Program-made: the position numbers and the translations under genes
In this document: positions 40,627-49,658 of the stretch, in pieces
How positions within the stretch are numbered: the first letter of the stretch is position 1
Layout: each line of letters starts with the position of its first letter
Origin: Streptomyces sp. G44
Lineage (GTDB): Bacteria > Actinomycetota > Actinomycetes > Streptomycetales > Streptomycetaceae
Length of the DNA: 64,000 nt
Reading direction: 5' to 3'
Assembly: GCF_016905445.1 (NCBI RefSeq)
Contig: NZ_JAFEXF010000007.1
Span: forward strand, 1-64,000
The notes under the pieces: generated by a model
The model's database searches: none
What the model saw: the letters and a program-made list of their open reading frames with translations, nothing else
What the model was told of the DNA's origin: nothing

Positions 40627-41342
40627 CCACACCACGGCTCGATACGGATGCGCATCGGGTGTTCCGGCGGGGGCCCTTCACCGTCGAACCGTTCAACGGG
40701 TCATCGCAGCTGATCTGGGAGCGCCGGCAGCATGTGGTCTGCGGGATCAGCCCCGGCAACAGCTACTTCCGGGCCGCGCGACTGACGGATCTCCTCGCCT
40801 GGCTCTGCGCGGAATTCGCCCAGGTCGATGTCGTCATCCCGGATTCCGCGCTGGAGCACACGTATCACGCACTGGGCTTCGACCCGCAGCGTGCGGCGAA
40901 GAAGACACGCGGCGAGATCAACGTGCTGTGCAACAGAGTGGCTCGCGCCTGGAAGAGCGCGGGAGGACCGAGACCGGCCGACGGTCTGCATCGCATGTCG
41001 GATCTGACGTCCGGCGCCGTCTACCGTGAAAAGCTCGCGGAGTGCGAACAGGCACTGCACGAGGACGGCGTCCTGTGGCGGACCTGCGCCGAGATGAGCC
41101 GAGAGGTCCTCGCCGCCAAGGGGCATGACGGGCCGCTCGACACTGCCCGGATCGAACGAGCGATGCGCTACCTGACCGCCGAACTCCCCTTCTTCATGGC
41201 GTCGAGCGACATCTTCGGTGTCCCGTCGTCGTTGAACTTCTACCACCGACGACTTCCCCTGGCGGAGCTGCTCTTCTCCGGCCATGCCCTGATCCAACCA
41301 TCACCCCGACAGGCGTACGCCACCATTCGCCCGGCTCAGTGA
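40623..41342 (+). CDS. tRNA-dependent cyclodipeptide synthase (NYH subfamily)
   Basis: A 239-residue protein matching AlbC-type cyclodipeptide synthases. Ser43 in GISPGNSYF is the residue that accepts the first aminoacyl group (Ser37 in AlbC) and Asn46 matches Asn40. Tyr183 and Glu187 in RYLTAELPFF match Tyr178 and Glu182, and Tyr207-His208 in SSLNFYHRRLP mark the NYH subfamily. The enzyme takes two aminoacyl-tRNAs and makes a diketopiperazine. Its partner here is an adenylating enzyme rather than the usual oxidase, P450 or methyltransferase. The dipeptide made is unknown. Confidence 0.9.
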   Translation: MTTPRLDTDAHRVFRRGPFTVEPFNGSSQLIWERRQHVVCGISPGNSYFRAARLTDLLAWLCAEFAQVDVVIPDSALEHTYHALGFDPQRAAKKTRGEINVLCNRVARAWKSAGGPRPADGLHRMSDLTSGAVYREKLAECEQALHEDGVLWRTCAEMSREVLAAKGHDGPLDTARIERAMRYLTAELPFFMASSDIFGVPSSLNFYHRRLPLAELLFSGHALIQPSPRQAYATIRPAQ

Positions 41343-41453
41343 GGTCTACTCAGCCGAGCCGAACCGGAATACAGACGTCCAGGGGAACCGCCTCGCTCAG
41401 CGGTCGCTACTCGTGACCGATCAGCCCTCCCGGGACACCCACCTGCCGCAGAT

Positions 41454-41482
41454 GCGAGCCCGGACCACCGGTCCGGGCTCGC
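41454..41482. terminator. Intrinsic terminator after the CDPS gene
   Basis: Perfect 13-bp stem (GCGAGCCCGGACC with GGTCCGGGCTCGC) and a 3-nt loop, 110 bp after the CDPS stop and between convergent genes. Confidence 0.85.
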
Positions 41483-41558
41483 CCGCGTACTCACCGGGAA
41501 TCCCACCGACCCGGTGACTCAAGCCTTCCAGCTCTGCGCAGGGTCTGCGTCGTGGCGC

Positions 41559-41858
41559 TCACTGCATGACGCGGACGCTCCATCCCCTGGGGAAGAAGCC
41601 GTTGCTGGCCGGCCCCACTATGCCGATCACGCTGCCTGCGCACTCCGGCTGGTCGAAGACCACCACCGGGGAGTTGGTGTAGTTGTGCACGGTCAGATTG
41701 AGCGGGCTGCCGGTATGGCACGACCACCGGGCGGGATCGGTGATGACACGTTGCCCGAGGTGCAGATTCCCGACTGCGGCATCGGCCGACTGCGTAAGAC
41801 CGAGCGTGAGCAAAGCACTCCCGCCGAGTACACCGAAGGTGCGCACGAGACGGCGCAA
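41559..41858 (-). CDS. Small secreted protein with one predicted disulphide
   Basis: A 99-residue protein with a Sec signal peptide (MRRLVRTFGVLGGSALLTLGL, cleavage near ADA at residue 27). The mature part of about 72 residues is beta-rich with two Cys (WSCHTG and PECAGS). It is a single gene on the minus strand, convergent with the CDPS unit. Function is unknown. Confidence 0.7.
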   Translation of the reverse strand: MRRLVRTFGVLGGSALLTLGLTQSADAAVGNLHLGQRVITDPARWSCHTGSPLNLTVHNYTNSPVVVFDQPECAGSVIGIVGPASNGFFPRGWSVRVMQ

Positions 41859-42336
41859 GACGACCTCCCTGATCCTGAGGATTCGGCCCGCTCATCCACC
41901 TGTTCGGCCAGAACCGGCGGGGGCGGCGCCTTGACCTGCCGAACGTTAGGGACGACAGCGTCCCAACTGCCAGCACCGTCATCCACCTTGGGACACCGAA
42001 ACGGTCACGCCCGCCTTGACCAGCGATGACATGCACCGCCTGGAACGCCGGAACGGGACGGTCTCCATCCCCGCGCAGCCGATGCGACTGGGCCCCCACG
42101 TGCTCAACGGGATCGATCAGCGCGACCACCAACCGGTCGACGAACACCAGCTTGTGGCGCGCGCCGACACCCTCGGCGGACAGGCGAGACGCTGTCGAGA
42201 GCCCAGTGAATCGGCCGATGCGCCGGCACCATCCGATTGACCATGACCGCCACACACGGGTCATGCCACCTGCCCGGCACGACGTCTCACCCGCTGTCAC
42301 GCATCAACGTCTCACCCGCTGTCACGCATCGACTCG
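41859..42336. other. Intergenic region with repeat and possible transposase remnant
   Basis: Contains a two-copy 25-bp tandem repeat at 42282-42330. On the minus strand near 42090-42180 a fragment (GARHKLVFVDRLVVALI) resembles the N-terminal helix of IS5-type transposases, but the frame then breaks. Confidence 0.4.
42282..42330. repeat. 25-bp tandem duplication
   Basis: Two copies with a 25-bp period, beginning at 42282 and 42307; the second is identical over 24 bases. It lies just downstream of the methyltransferase stop. Confidence 0.85.
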
Positions 42337-43116
42337 TCAGGCCGGCTTGGTGGCGATGACGGCCCACGTGCGGTGCGGGACGCGGAGGTCGTCGCCGGGG
42401 AACCGGTCGCGCAGGATGCCTTCCAGCTCGGCCGAGAACTCCTCCACCCGCTCGGGCGTGAGGCTGGCGCCCACCCCGGCGCTGGCCCGGATGCGTCCGG
42501 TCCACGCCTGCGGGGTGTACGGCACCTCGATGTCGAAGGAGAACGTCTCGATGCCGCCGAAACCGGCCGTCGCCAGGTCGGTCAGCCAGCGCGGGTACAG
42601 ACCGGTGCCGCCGCCCATGGTCCAGTCGGGGTTGTACGCGGTGATCAGCCGCTCGGTGGCGTCGACGACGTTGCCGGGCAGCGGCAGCCAGTCGAAGTGG
42701 GCGATGACGACGTGTCCGCCGGGCCGCAGCAGCCGCCAGGTCTCGGCGGCGGCCCGGGGCGCGTCGAACCAGTGCCAGCACTGGCCCGCCGACACCACGT
42801 CGAACGACGCGTCGGCGAACGGGGTGTCCTCGGCGGTGGCCTCCTCGTACGTCGTCGTGACGCCGGCCTCCCGGTCCAGCTCCCGTGCCTGCTCCAGCAG
42901 GGGGGCGGCCGGGTCGACCCCGGTGACACGGGCCCCGGCCAGCGCGAAGAGCCGGCCGAGGCTGCCGGTTCCGGTGCCGACGTCGAGCACGTCACGGCCC
43001 CGGACCGCCACCCCCGTGCCCTCCAGCCGTTCGACGACCTGCGGCGGGAAACCGGCCCGGTGGCGGGTGTAGTCCTCGGCGGTGCGGCCGAAGTCCGGCC
43101 TGAACTCAGTGGACAT
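42337..43116 (-). CDS. Class I SAM-dependent methyltransferase
   Basis: A 259-residue protein with SAM motif I VLDVGTGTGSLG, the acidic residue in TGVDPA, and the later block DTPFADASFDVVSAGQCWHWFD. Similar enzymes methylate small molecules; neither substrate nor atom is predictable. It is last in the minus-strand group A domain, hydrolase, T-C protein, methyltransferase, 63 bp after the T-C gene. Confidence 0.85.
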   Translation of the reverse strand: MSTEFRPDFGRTAEDYTRHRAGFPPQVVERLEGTGVAVRGRDVLDVGTGTGSLGRLFALAGARVTGVDPAAPLLEQARELDREAGVTTTYEEATAEDTPFADASFDVVSAGQCWHWFDAPRAAAETWRLLRPGGHVVIAHFDWLPLPGNVVDATERLITAYNPDWTMGGGTGLYPRWLTDLATAGFGGIETFSFDIEVPYTPQAWTGRIRASAGVGASLTPERVEEFSAELEGILRDRFPGDDLRVPHRTWAVIATKPA

Positions 43117-43179
43117 GGGGTCCTCCGTTTCGTGACGTACCTGTGGTGCGGGAAGTCGGGATGACGACGGGGGCGGCCC

Positions 43180-44766
43180 TCAGCACGCGGGCAGCAGGTC
43201 CCGCATCGGCCGGTCCGGGTCGGCGGTGAGCAGCCGCAGGGCCGCCACCAGGCTTTCGGCGAACTCCCGGACATAGGGCGCCGGGTACTCCGACTCGTAG
43301 TGCAGGACCTGGAGGCGCAGCGACTCGCCCTCGCGCAGCAGCCACATGTGCAGGCCGGGGGAGTCCGCGTCCTCGACCAGGTGATGGAGCCGGACGTCGG
43401 TGCCCTCGCCGAGGCGCAGACCGGCCCCCCACACGTCGTTGTACATGAAGTACACCCCGGGGTCCTTGCGGAACCCGGCGGGCAGGTCCGGCCAGATCCG
43501 GCGGCGGACGAACATGGCGGGCATGTCGCCGTGTGCCGTGGCGCCCAGGATGCTGCGCTGCACGGCGCCGACCAGGTCCCGGAAGCGACCGGAGAGGTCC
43601 ACGTCCGTGGTCGGGAAGACACCGTTGGCGAACCAGCCGACGGTGTCCTGGTAGGCGCCGTCCAGCCGGTTCGCGTTGGTCGTCAGGAGCGTGACCCTGG
43701 AGCGCCCGGTGACGTGCGCGACCAGCGCCTTCACCGCCGCCATCGCCACGCAGTACGGCGTGGTGCGCAACGCGTGGGACGCCTCCCGCAGCGTGCGGGC
43801 GGCCTCCGCCGGCACGTCGAGGACGAGCGAGGAGGGCTTCGTCAGCTCGCCGGCGCCCTCGTGGCCGGGCAGGCGCAGCCCGAAGTCCGCCGCTTCCGCG
43901 GGCAGCTGCTGTTGCCAGTAGGCGGTCAGCTCCTCGGCGCGCCCCTCCTCCCAGCGCCGCCACTGCCCGGCGGCCCACTGCGCGTAGTCGCCGCGGCCGC
44001 CCTCGGGGGCGGGCAGTTCACCGCTCCGGTAGGCGGCGGACAGGTCGCGGACGAAGATGTCCAGCGACCAACCGTCGGCGATCATGTGGTCGAAGACCAG
44101 GACCAGCATGTGGTCCTCGGTGTCGCGCCGCACGGCCAGGGCACGCCACAGCGGCGCCCGCCCGCGGTCGAAGGGCCGGCGCACGTACTCGCGCAGGAAC
44201 GCGTCGAGTTCGGTGTCCGGCACCCCGGGCCGGTCCACGGTCTCCAGGCTCACGCGGGGCTCCGGCTCCACCGCCAGGACCGCCCGGTCCCCCTCGGCGC
44301 GAACAGCGGTCCGCAGCGAGTCGTGGCGCTCCGCGACGCGGCGCAGGGCCGTGCCGAGCCGGTCGGTGTCCAGCGGGCCGGTGACCCGGTACACGGCGTG
44401 GAACTGGAGCAGGGGCGCGCGCGGATCGCGCAGCGCCGACAGGAGCGCCCACTCCTGGGCCATGGCGGCGCGCCCGCGGTGGCCGCCGTCCCGGTCGGTG
44501 TCCGCGCGCGGGGCGGCGGCCCGCTCCGCGCTGACGTGCCCGGCGACGTCGGCGATGCTGCGGGCGGTGAAGAAGACCTGCGGGGGCACCTTCACGCCCA
44601 GCTCGCGTTCGATGCGGCCGAGGACCTGGAGGGCGAGGATGCTGTCTCCGCCCATGTCGTAGAAGTTGTCCTCGGCGAGGAGGGACTCGTCCTCCAGGAC
44701 GGCGCGGTGGATGCCGAGCACGGCGTCGTGGACGGCCGCGGGGCCGGTCTCTGCTGCGAGAGTCAT
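43180..44766 (-). CDS. NRPS T-C didomain protein
   Basis: A 528-residue protein with an N-terminal thiolation domain (NFYDMGGDSILALQVLG, Ser is the phosphopantetheine site) and a condensation domain over about 100-525. The C domain active site reads FDHMIADGWS: the second His and the Asp of HHxxxDG are kept while the first His is Asp. The T domain presumably receives Thr from the free-standing A domain upstream, and the C domain joins it to another amine or hydroxyl. There is no thioesterase domain. Its start overlaps the hydrolase stop. Confidence 0.87.
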   Translation of the reverse strand: MTLAAETGPAAVHDAVLGIHRAVLEDESLLAEDNFYDMGGDSILALQVLGRIERELGVKVPPQVFFTARSIADVAGHVSAERAAAPRADTDRDGGHRGRAAMAQEWALLSALRDPRAPLLQFHAVYRVTGPLDTDRLGTALRRVAERHDSLRTAVRAEGDRAVLAVEPEPRVSLETVDRPGVPDTELDAFLREYVRRPFDRGRAPLWRALAVRRDTEDHMLVLVFDHMIADGWSLDIFVRDLSAAYRSGELPAPEGGRGDYAQWAAGQWRRWEEGRAEELTAYWQQQLPAEAADFGLRLPGHEGAGELTKPSSLVLDVPAEAARTLREASHALRTTPYCVAMAAVKALVAHVTGRSRVTLLTTNANRLDGAYQDTVGWFANGVFPTTDVDLSGRFRDLVGAVQRSILGATAHGDMPAMFVRRRIWPDLPAGFRKDPGVYFMYNDVWGAGLRLGEGTDVRLHHLVEDADSPGLHMWLLREGESLRLQVLHYESEYPAPYVREFAESLVAALRLLTADPDRPMRDLLPAC

Positions 44767-45494
44767 CGTTCCTCCTCCAGGGGGGCCGGGCAGTACTGCG
44801 CGTAGAACTCCTCGATCACCGAGGTGACCGGTCCGTCGGGGCGCACCACGTCGGCGTGCGCGCCGTCCATCAGGACGCAGGAGAACAGGGGATGGCGGCG
44901 GGCGAGCAGCGCCGCCCGCTCGGCCTCCGGGAGCACATGGCTGTCACGCGGCACCACCATCAGCACCGGGATGCCGGCGGCCGTCACCATGTCCAGGAGG
45001 TGGGTGTAGTCGTACTCCCACTTCAGGAAGCTCGACTCCGCCCACGGGCCGCCCTCGATCCGGTGGGGGCGCCGCTCCAGGGACTGGTCGAGCAGGACGA
45101 GGCTGCGCACCCGCCCCGGTCCCATGACGGCCGCGTACACGAGCCCGACGAGGGCGCCGTAGGAGTACCCGATCACGTGCGCGGGCGAGGGCAGCACGTC
45201 GGTGAGGCGGTGCACGTCGGCCGCGTAGTCCAGGGGGGAGTAGCCCCAGACGGGAGCGGGGCTCGGGTGGTGGTCGCGGAGGGTGGGCAGCAGCGCGATC
45301 CGGCCCTCGCCGCACAGCGCGTCGCTCAGGAAGCGCAGCCGGTCCCTGTCGTCCTCCAGGCCGTGCAGCAGCAGCAGGGGGGCGCCGGCGCCCGGGACGC
45401 CGGGCCGGCCGGGGACCACCTCGTGGTCGAGCAGCGCCACGTGGTCGAAGGCGCGCAGATAGGGGGTGGGCGGTGTGAACTGCGGCTCAGCCAT
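44763..45494 (-). CDS. Alpha/beta hydrolase, possible discrete thioesterase
   Basis: A 243-residue hydrolase with LLLLHGLEDD (oxyanion region), the nucleophile motif GYSYGA, and His in GAHADVV near the C-terminus. It overlaps both neighbours and sits between the A-domain and T-C genes. It probably releases the product or edits misprimed carriers, but a separate hydrolase step is possible. Confidence 0.78.
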   Translation of the reverse strand: MAEPQFTPPTPYLRAFDHVALLDHEVVPGRPGVPGAGAPLLLLHGLEDDRDRLRFLSDALCGEGRIALLPTLRDHHPSPAPVWGYSPLDYAADVHRLTDVLPSPAHVIGYSYGALVGLVYAAVMGPGRVRSLVLLDQSLERRPHRIEGGPWAESSFLKWEYDYTHLLDMVTAAGIPVLMVVPRDSHVLPEAERAALLARRHPLFSCVLMDGAHADVVRPDGPVTSVIEEFYAQYCPAPLEEER

Positions 45495-47070
45495 CGCTGT
45501 CCTCCCACGCGGCGGCCAGGGCGCTGCGGTCGATCTTGCCGTTGACGGTGCGGGGCAGTTCGTCGACCACCCGGTAGCGGGCGGGCTGCATGTACGAGGG
45601 CAGCTTCGCCGCCGTGTGCCGGCGCAGCTCCCGCACGTCAGGTGCCGTGCCCTCGCGGACGAGCAGGGCGCAGTACAGGCGCTGCGTCCCGTCGGCCGAC
45701 GTGCGGGGGAGCGCCACCGCCTCGACGACCGAGGGGTGGGAGCGCACCGCGCTCTCGATGTCGCCCAACTCGACGCGGTGGCCTCGGAGTTTGACCTGTA
45801 GATCGGCGCGGCCGTGATAGACCAGGTCGCCTTCGACGGTACGGCTGACCAGGTCGCCCGACCGGTAGTAGCGCGTCCCCTCGGGGCCGGGCGGGAGGCG
45901 GACGAAGCGCTCCTCGTTCAGCTCCGGCCGGTTGAGGTAACCCGACGTCACCTGTGGTCCGCCCAGGAGCAGTTCACCGACGGCTCCGGGCTCGGTCACC
46001 TCCTGTCCGTCCGGTCCGGCGACGCGGACCGCGAAGCCGGGCAGGGCCGTGCCGATGACGGAGTCGTCGCCGTCGACGTCGGCGCGGGTGACGCGGTGGA
46101 ACGTGGCGTGGACGGTGACCTCGGTGATGCCGTACATGTTCACCAGCCGGGGCCGGTCCAGGCCGTGGACGTCCACCCACTCGCGCAGGACGGCGGGGGT
46201 GAGCTTCTCGCCGCCGAAGACGACGTACCGCAGGTCTGGCAGGCGGGCCCCGGTGGCGGCCCGGCCGCGGACGAGCATGCCGAACGCCGTGGGTGTCTGG
46301 TTCACGACCGTGATCCGCTCCTCGGCCAGCAGCTCCACGAGTTGCTCGGGGGCGCGGGTGACCCAGGACGGCGGCACGACGACGGCACCGGCCGTGGACA
46401 GGGCGCCCCAGACCTCCCACACGGAGAAGTCGAAGGCCAGCGAGTGGAACAGCAGCCACCGGTCCGAGCGGGAGACGTCGAACAGCCCCCGGGCGGCGTC
46501 GAGCAGGGCGATGACGCTCTCGTGGCGGACCGGGACACCCTTGGGCACCCCGGTGGTGCCGGAGGTGTAGATGACGTAGGCGCAGTCGTCCGCCGAGGGC
46601 CGGCTGGCCGCCGCCGCGGGGTCCGTCCCGGGCGGCTCGGTCGGTGAACGGTGGCGCAGGGCGGCCAGTTCGTCCGCGCCGGTGCGGGTCAGCGCCTCGC
46701 CCCAGGCGGCGTCCGCCTCGCCGACCAGATGGCGGACCCCGCTGTCGGCGACGATGAACGCGTTGCGCTCGGCAGGATTGCGGGGGTCGAGCGGGACGTA
46801 CGCGGCGCCCGAACGCAGGATGCCGAGGATCGCCGCGATGGCGTCGCGGCCGGCCTCCATCCGCAGCGCGACCCGGTCTCCGGGGGCCACCCCCTCTTCC
46901 CGCAGCCGCCGGGCGACGCGCAGGCTCCACCCGTCGAGTTCGCGGTAGGTGGTCCGGCCGGTCTCGTCCGTGACGGCGGTGCCGTCCGGATGCCCGGTCG
47001 CGCTGTCGGCGAAGACGTCGACCAGCGTGCGGCGCGGCCGCGGATCCGGCGCCGTCGATGGGGCGTTCAT
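45487..47070 (-). CDS. Free-standing NRPS adenylation domain, predicted L-threonine
   Basis: A 527-residue adenylation enzyme with YTSGTTGVPKGV, YGITEVTVHATF, YRSGDLV, GRADLQVKLRGHRVELGDIE and catalytic Lys in TVNGKIDRSAL. Reading the ten specificity positions against GrsA gives D-F-W-N-V-G-M-V-H-K, which differs from the classic threonine code only at the fifth position (Val for Ile). There is no carrier domain, so Thr must be loaded on the T domain of the T-C protein encoded next. The start at 47070 has GAGGTGG just upstream; the longer frame to 47271 is rejected. Confidence 0.88.
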   Translation of the reverse strand: MNAPSTAPDPRPRRTLVDVFADSATGHPDGTAVTDETGRTTYRELDGWSLRVARRLREEGVAPGDRVALRMEAGRDAIAAILGILRSGAAYVPLDPRNPAERNAFIVADSGVRHLVGEADAAWGEALTRTGADELAALRHRSPTEPPGTDPAAAASRPSADDCAYVIYTSGTTGVPKGVPVRHESVIALLDAARGLFDVSRSDRWLLFHSLAFDFSVWEVWGALSTAGAVVVPPSWVTRAPEQLVELLAEERITVVNQTPTAFGMLVRGRAATGARLPDLRYVVFGGEKLTPAVLREWVDVHGLDRPRLVNMYGITEVTVHATFHRVTRADVDGDDSVIGTALPGFAVRVAGPDGQEVTEPGAVGELLLGGPQVTSGYLNRPELNEERFVRLPPGPEGTRYYRSGDLVSRTVEGDLVYHGRADLQVKLRGHRVELGDIESAVRSHPSVVEAVALPRTSADGTQRLYCALLVREGTAPDVRELRRHTAAKLPSYMQPARYRVVDELPRTVNGKIDRSALAAAWEDSDG

Positions 47071-47544
47071 TTCCACCTCTGATCCAGTACGTGTGTGCAG
47101 TGGGCGCCGATGCGGTCGAGCACGCGGAAGCGGGCGCGACGTGGTCGCGCGAGGGCCACCGAGGCGCGGCGGAGGATGAGTTGGCGGGCGAGGCCGCTCG
47201 TCGAAGGCGGGTGGACGACGCGGTGCGCACCGGAGGCCGGCCCGCCTGCCGCTGAACCATACAGTGATCAATTAGGTCGCCGGTGTGACGCCCGTCTCAT
47301 GTTCGAGGCCCGAGTCGAGGCGTCCGGAAAAGTCGGGGAAGTGGGCGGAATGGGAGGCTCCGAATTTGCTCTGCCTGCCCAACGCAAAGACGGAGCAAAA
47401 TCGTTCGGCGGGCATATGATCCACATCACAGTGACTTTCCGTGGCGAGATTGCATCATAGAGTTCGATCTTGTCCGGCCGTCGCCGATCAAACCAACGGC
47501 GCCCCGGACCAACTGTCTTCACCACGTGACTGGGGGGCCAAAAC
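47071..47544. promoter_or_regulatory. Divergent promoter region of the NRPS/oxygenase cluster
   Basis: A 474-bp gap between the A-domain gene (minus) and the TauD-like gene (plus), locally AT-richer around 47260-47460. Both arms of the cluster probably start here. I see no perfect long palindrome; GGGGGG at 47532-47537 is the ribosome-binding site of the TauD gene. Confidence 0.45.
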
Positions 47545-48639
47545 GTGCACTCTCCCGTTCGACCAGAGGCCCTTCCCGCGAATTCACGGGCCGCCCCTTT
47601 GGGAAACGGCTGGCTGGGTTCTTCCCTGGCTGCCCGAGAACAAGAATGGCGCCTTCCCATGCCGGGTGAGGTGGCCGACGAACTGCTGGCCGCCGCCCGT
47701 GCGGTGCTGGCCGCGGGCGGCCGTCCGCACCTCGCCTCCCCTCGGCCCGCCGGCCTCGGCCGCACCGAGGGGTTCGTGAGCGAACTCCGGCGCAGACTCG
47801 CCGGACGTCCCGGCTTCGTGGTCGTCTCGGACGTTCCTGTGGAAGCGGAGGATCCGCAGGAGACCGAGATGCTCTACTGGCTCCTCGGCCTGCTCCTCGG
47901 GCGCCCGGTGTCCCAGAGCCGCAAGGGCGACCTGCTCGGCCGGGTCGAGGACCGCGGCGCCGACATCGGCAGCCCGGTCCAGCGCGGCTACGAGAGCTCC
48001 GCCGCGCTGCCTTTCCACGCCGACCGCACCGATGTCATCGGCCTGTTGTGCGTCCGGCCGGCGGCGTCCGGGGGACTGAGCCGCATCGTGTCCTCCAAGA
48101 CCGTTCACGACCTGCTGCTCTCCGAGTCCGAGGAGCTGCTGGCGGAGCTGTACCGGCCTTTCCCGAACGACCGGCGCGGCGAGGAACAGCCCGGGGAGGC
48201 CCCCTGGTCGGGCATCCCGGTGTTCAGCCGCACCGGCGACGATTTCGCCGCGCGTTACCTGCGGCGCTTCATCGAGGGGTCGCAGCGCCACGACACGGCA
48301 CCGCGGCTCACCGGGCGCCAGCTCGCCGCGATGGACGCGCTCGACGCGGTCCTGGAGCGGCCGGGCGTCTCGCTCGACATGGAACTGCGCCGGGGCGACC
48401 TGCAACTCATCAACAACTTCCATCTGCTGCACGCCCGCTCCGCCTTCGCGGACGGCGGCGGCCGGGGACGGCTGCTGCTGCGCCTGTGGCTGGCCTTCGC
48501 GCAGAGCCCCGAACTCCCCGCTCACTACGCCTCGTTGTACGGCGCGGTGGCCGCGGGAACCTACCGGGGCGGCGTCTGGCCGGAAGGCGCCCTGCCCGAC
48601 ACCCTGGGCCGCCCGGTCGCCGAACTCGGCCTGGGATAA
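47545..48639 (+). CDS. TauD/TfdA-family Fe(II)/2-oxoglutarate oxygenase
   Basis: A 364-residue enzyme. The iron facial triad is visible as HADRTD (H-x-D) in LPFHADRTDVIGLLCVRPA and the distal His in NNFHLLHARSAF; the Arg binding 2-oxoglutarate would be in LLLRLWLAF. The TauD family hydroxylates, desaturates or cyclises small molecules and carrier-bound amino acids. It starts at GTG and is first in the plus-strand group. With a Thr-loading NRPS nearby, hydroxylation or halogenation-like chemistry on a carrier-bound amino acid is possible; the facial Asp argues against a halogenase. Confidence 0.83.
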   Translation: MHSPVRPEALPANSRAAPLGNGWLGSSLAAREQEWRLPMPGEVADELLAAARAVLAAGGRPHLASPRPAGLGRTEGFVSELRRRLAGRPGFVVVSDVPVEAEDPQETEMLYWLLGLLLGRPVSQSRKGDLLGRVEDRGADIGSPVQRGYESSAALPFHADRTDVIGLLCVRPAASGGLSRIVSSKTVHDLLLSESEELLAELYRPFPNDRRGEEQPGEAPWSGIPVFSRTGDDFAARYLRRFIEGSQRHDTAPRLTGRQLAAMDALDAVLERPGVSLDMELRRGDLQLINNFHLLHARSAFADGGGRGRLLLRLWLAFAQSPELPAHYASLYGAVAAGTYRGGVWPEGALPDTLGRPVAELGLG

Positions 48640-48648
48640 AGGCAATCA

Positions 48649-48669
48649 CGTCCCGGCCCGACCGGGACG
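48649..48669. terminator. Short hairpin after the TauD-like gene
   Basis: An 8-bp perfect stem CGTCCCGG/CCGGGACG with a 5-nt loop, 10 bp after the stop. It could be a weak terminator or a stabilising hairpin; a 214-bp leader to the next gene follows. Confidence 0.5.
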
Positions 48670-48883
48670 GGCCCGGCGTATCCCCCATTGTTTTCCACCC
48701 GATCGCGGCGAGTCCCGATGCACGAGTTATCGGTGTGCCCATTCCGTGACGGCGTCCTCTCGAATTGCGCCGTGCCGTCGATTGCCTCTCCCTTTTCCCT
48801 TTGTGGAGCTTCCCTGTACGGAGCTGCCCCTTTTTCGCACGGTCATCCCACGATGCCCGACAATGACGAGAGAGCACATTTGC

Positions 48884-49615
48884 ATGCCCAATTTCGACCC
48901 TAACCTCTACAATCGGGATGGCTTTCACCCGCTCCCCGGTCTCCTCGCGGAGGCCGACGTGCACCGAGCCGTGGAATTCTTCGACCGCCTCGACGGCGCG
49001 GCGGAGGTCCCGCCCTCCTACGAGGCCGAGTACGACGAGGGCGACGGCCTGCGCCGGCTGCGCAAGCTGCGGCGCCTGCTGTGGAACGACCCGCAGATCT
49101 GGGGACCGCTGCTCAACCGCGCCGGCGTCCCGGCCCTGGCGCGCGAGGTCATCGGCGAGGATGCCGCGGTGGTCTTCCACGCCGCCTTCCTCAAGCCCGC
49201 CCTCGTCGGCACCGAAGTGGCCCTGCACCAGGACCAGGCACTGTGGAGCCACCAGTACCCGAAGGCGTTCAGCGTGTGGTTCGCGCTGACCGAGGTCTCA
49301 CCGGCCAACGGCGGCCTCTTCGGCAGCCGCGGCTCGCACGGCGGCGGCCACATCCCGCACCGGGCCCGGCCCTCCTACCGCTGGCACGACAGCCTCGACG
49401 CCGCCGAGGACGGCCTCGACGAGCCCGTCCAGTTCCGCCTCGCCCCCGGCGACGGGGTGATGTGGGACCGGTACTTCGCCCACGGCAGCGCCGCCAACAC
49501 CTCACCCCGCGACCGACGGGGCATGGTCGTCGTCCTCGCCGACGCCTCCTCGCCCGAGTTCCGGGCCAAGGACAGCTTCCCGCTGGCCGACCTGGCGGCC
49601 CTGGGGGCCGGCTGA
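48884..49615 (+). CDS. Phytanoyl-CoA dioxygenase (PhyH)-family Fe(II)/2-oxoglutarate oxygenase
   Basis: A 243-residue enzyme with H-x-D in ALHQDQALWSHQYPKAFSVWFAL and the distal His in DRYFAHGSAANTSP. PhyH-type enzymes hydroxylate free or CoA/carrier-linked acids and are common in natural-product tailoring. The start MPNFDPNLYNRDGFH fits the family's usual N-terminus; ATG 48863 is a possible longer start. It is the second 2-oxoglutarate enzyme of the cluster. Confidence 0.82.
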   Translation: MPNFDPNLYNRDGFHPLPGLLAEADVHRAVEFFDRLDGAAEVPPSYEAEYDEGDGLRRLRKLRRLLWNDPQIWGPLLNRAGVPALAREVIGEDAAVVFHAAFLKPALVGTEVALHQDQALWSHQYPKAFSVWFALTEVSPANGGLFGSRGSHGGGHIPHRARPSYRWHDSLDAAEDGLDEPVQFRLAPGDGVMWDRYFAHGSAANTSPRDRRGMVVVLADASSPEFRAKDSFPLADLAALGAG

Positions 49616-49658
49616 CATGACCGAACACACTGCGGCCCCTCCGGCCGGTGGAGGACAG

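Noticed and set aside
47545..48639. Non-haem iron halogenase
   Set aside because: The facial triad keeps an acidic residue (HADRTD); SyrB2-type halogenases have Ala or Gly there.
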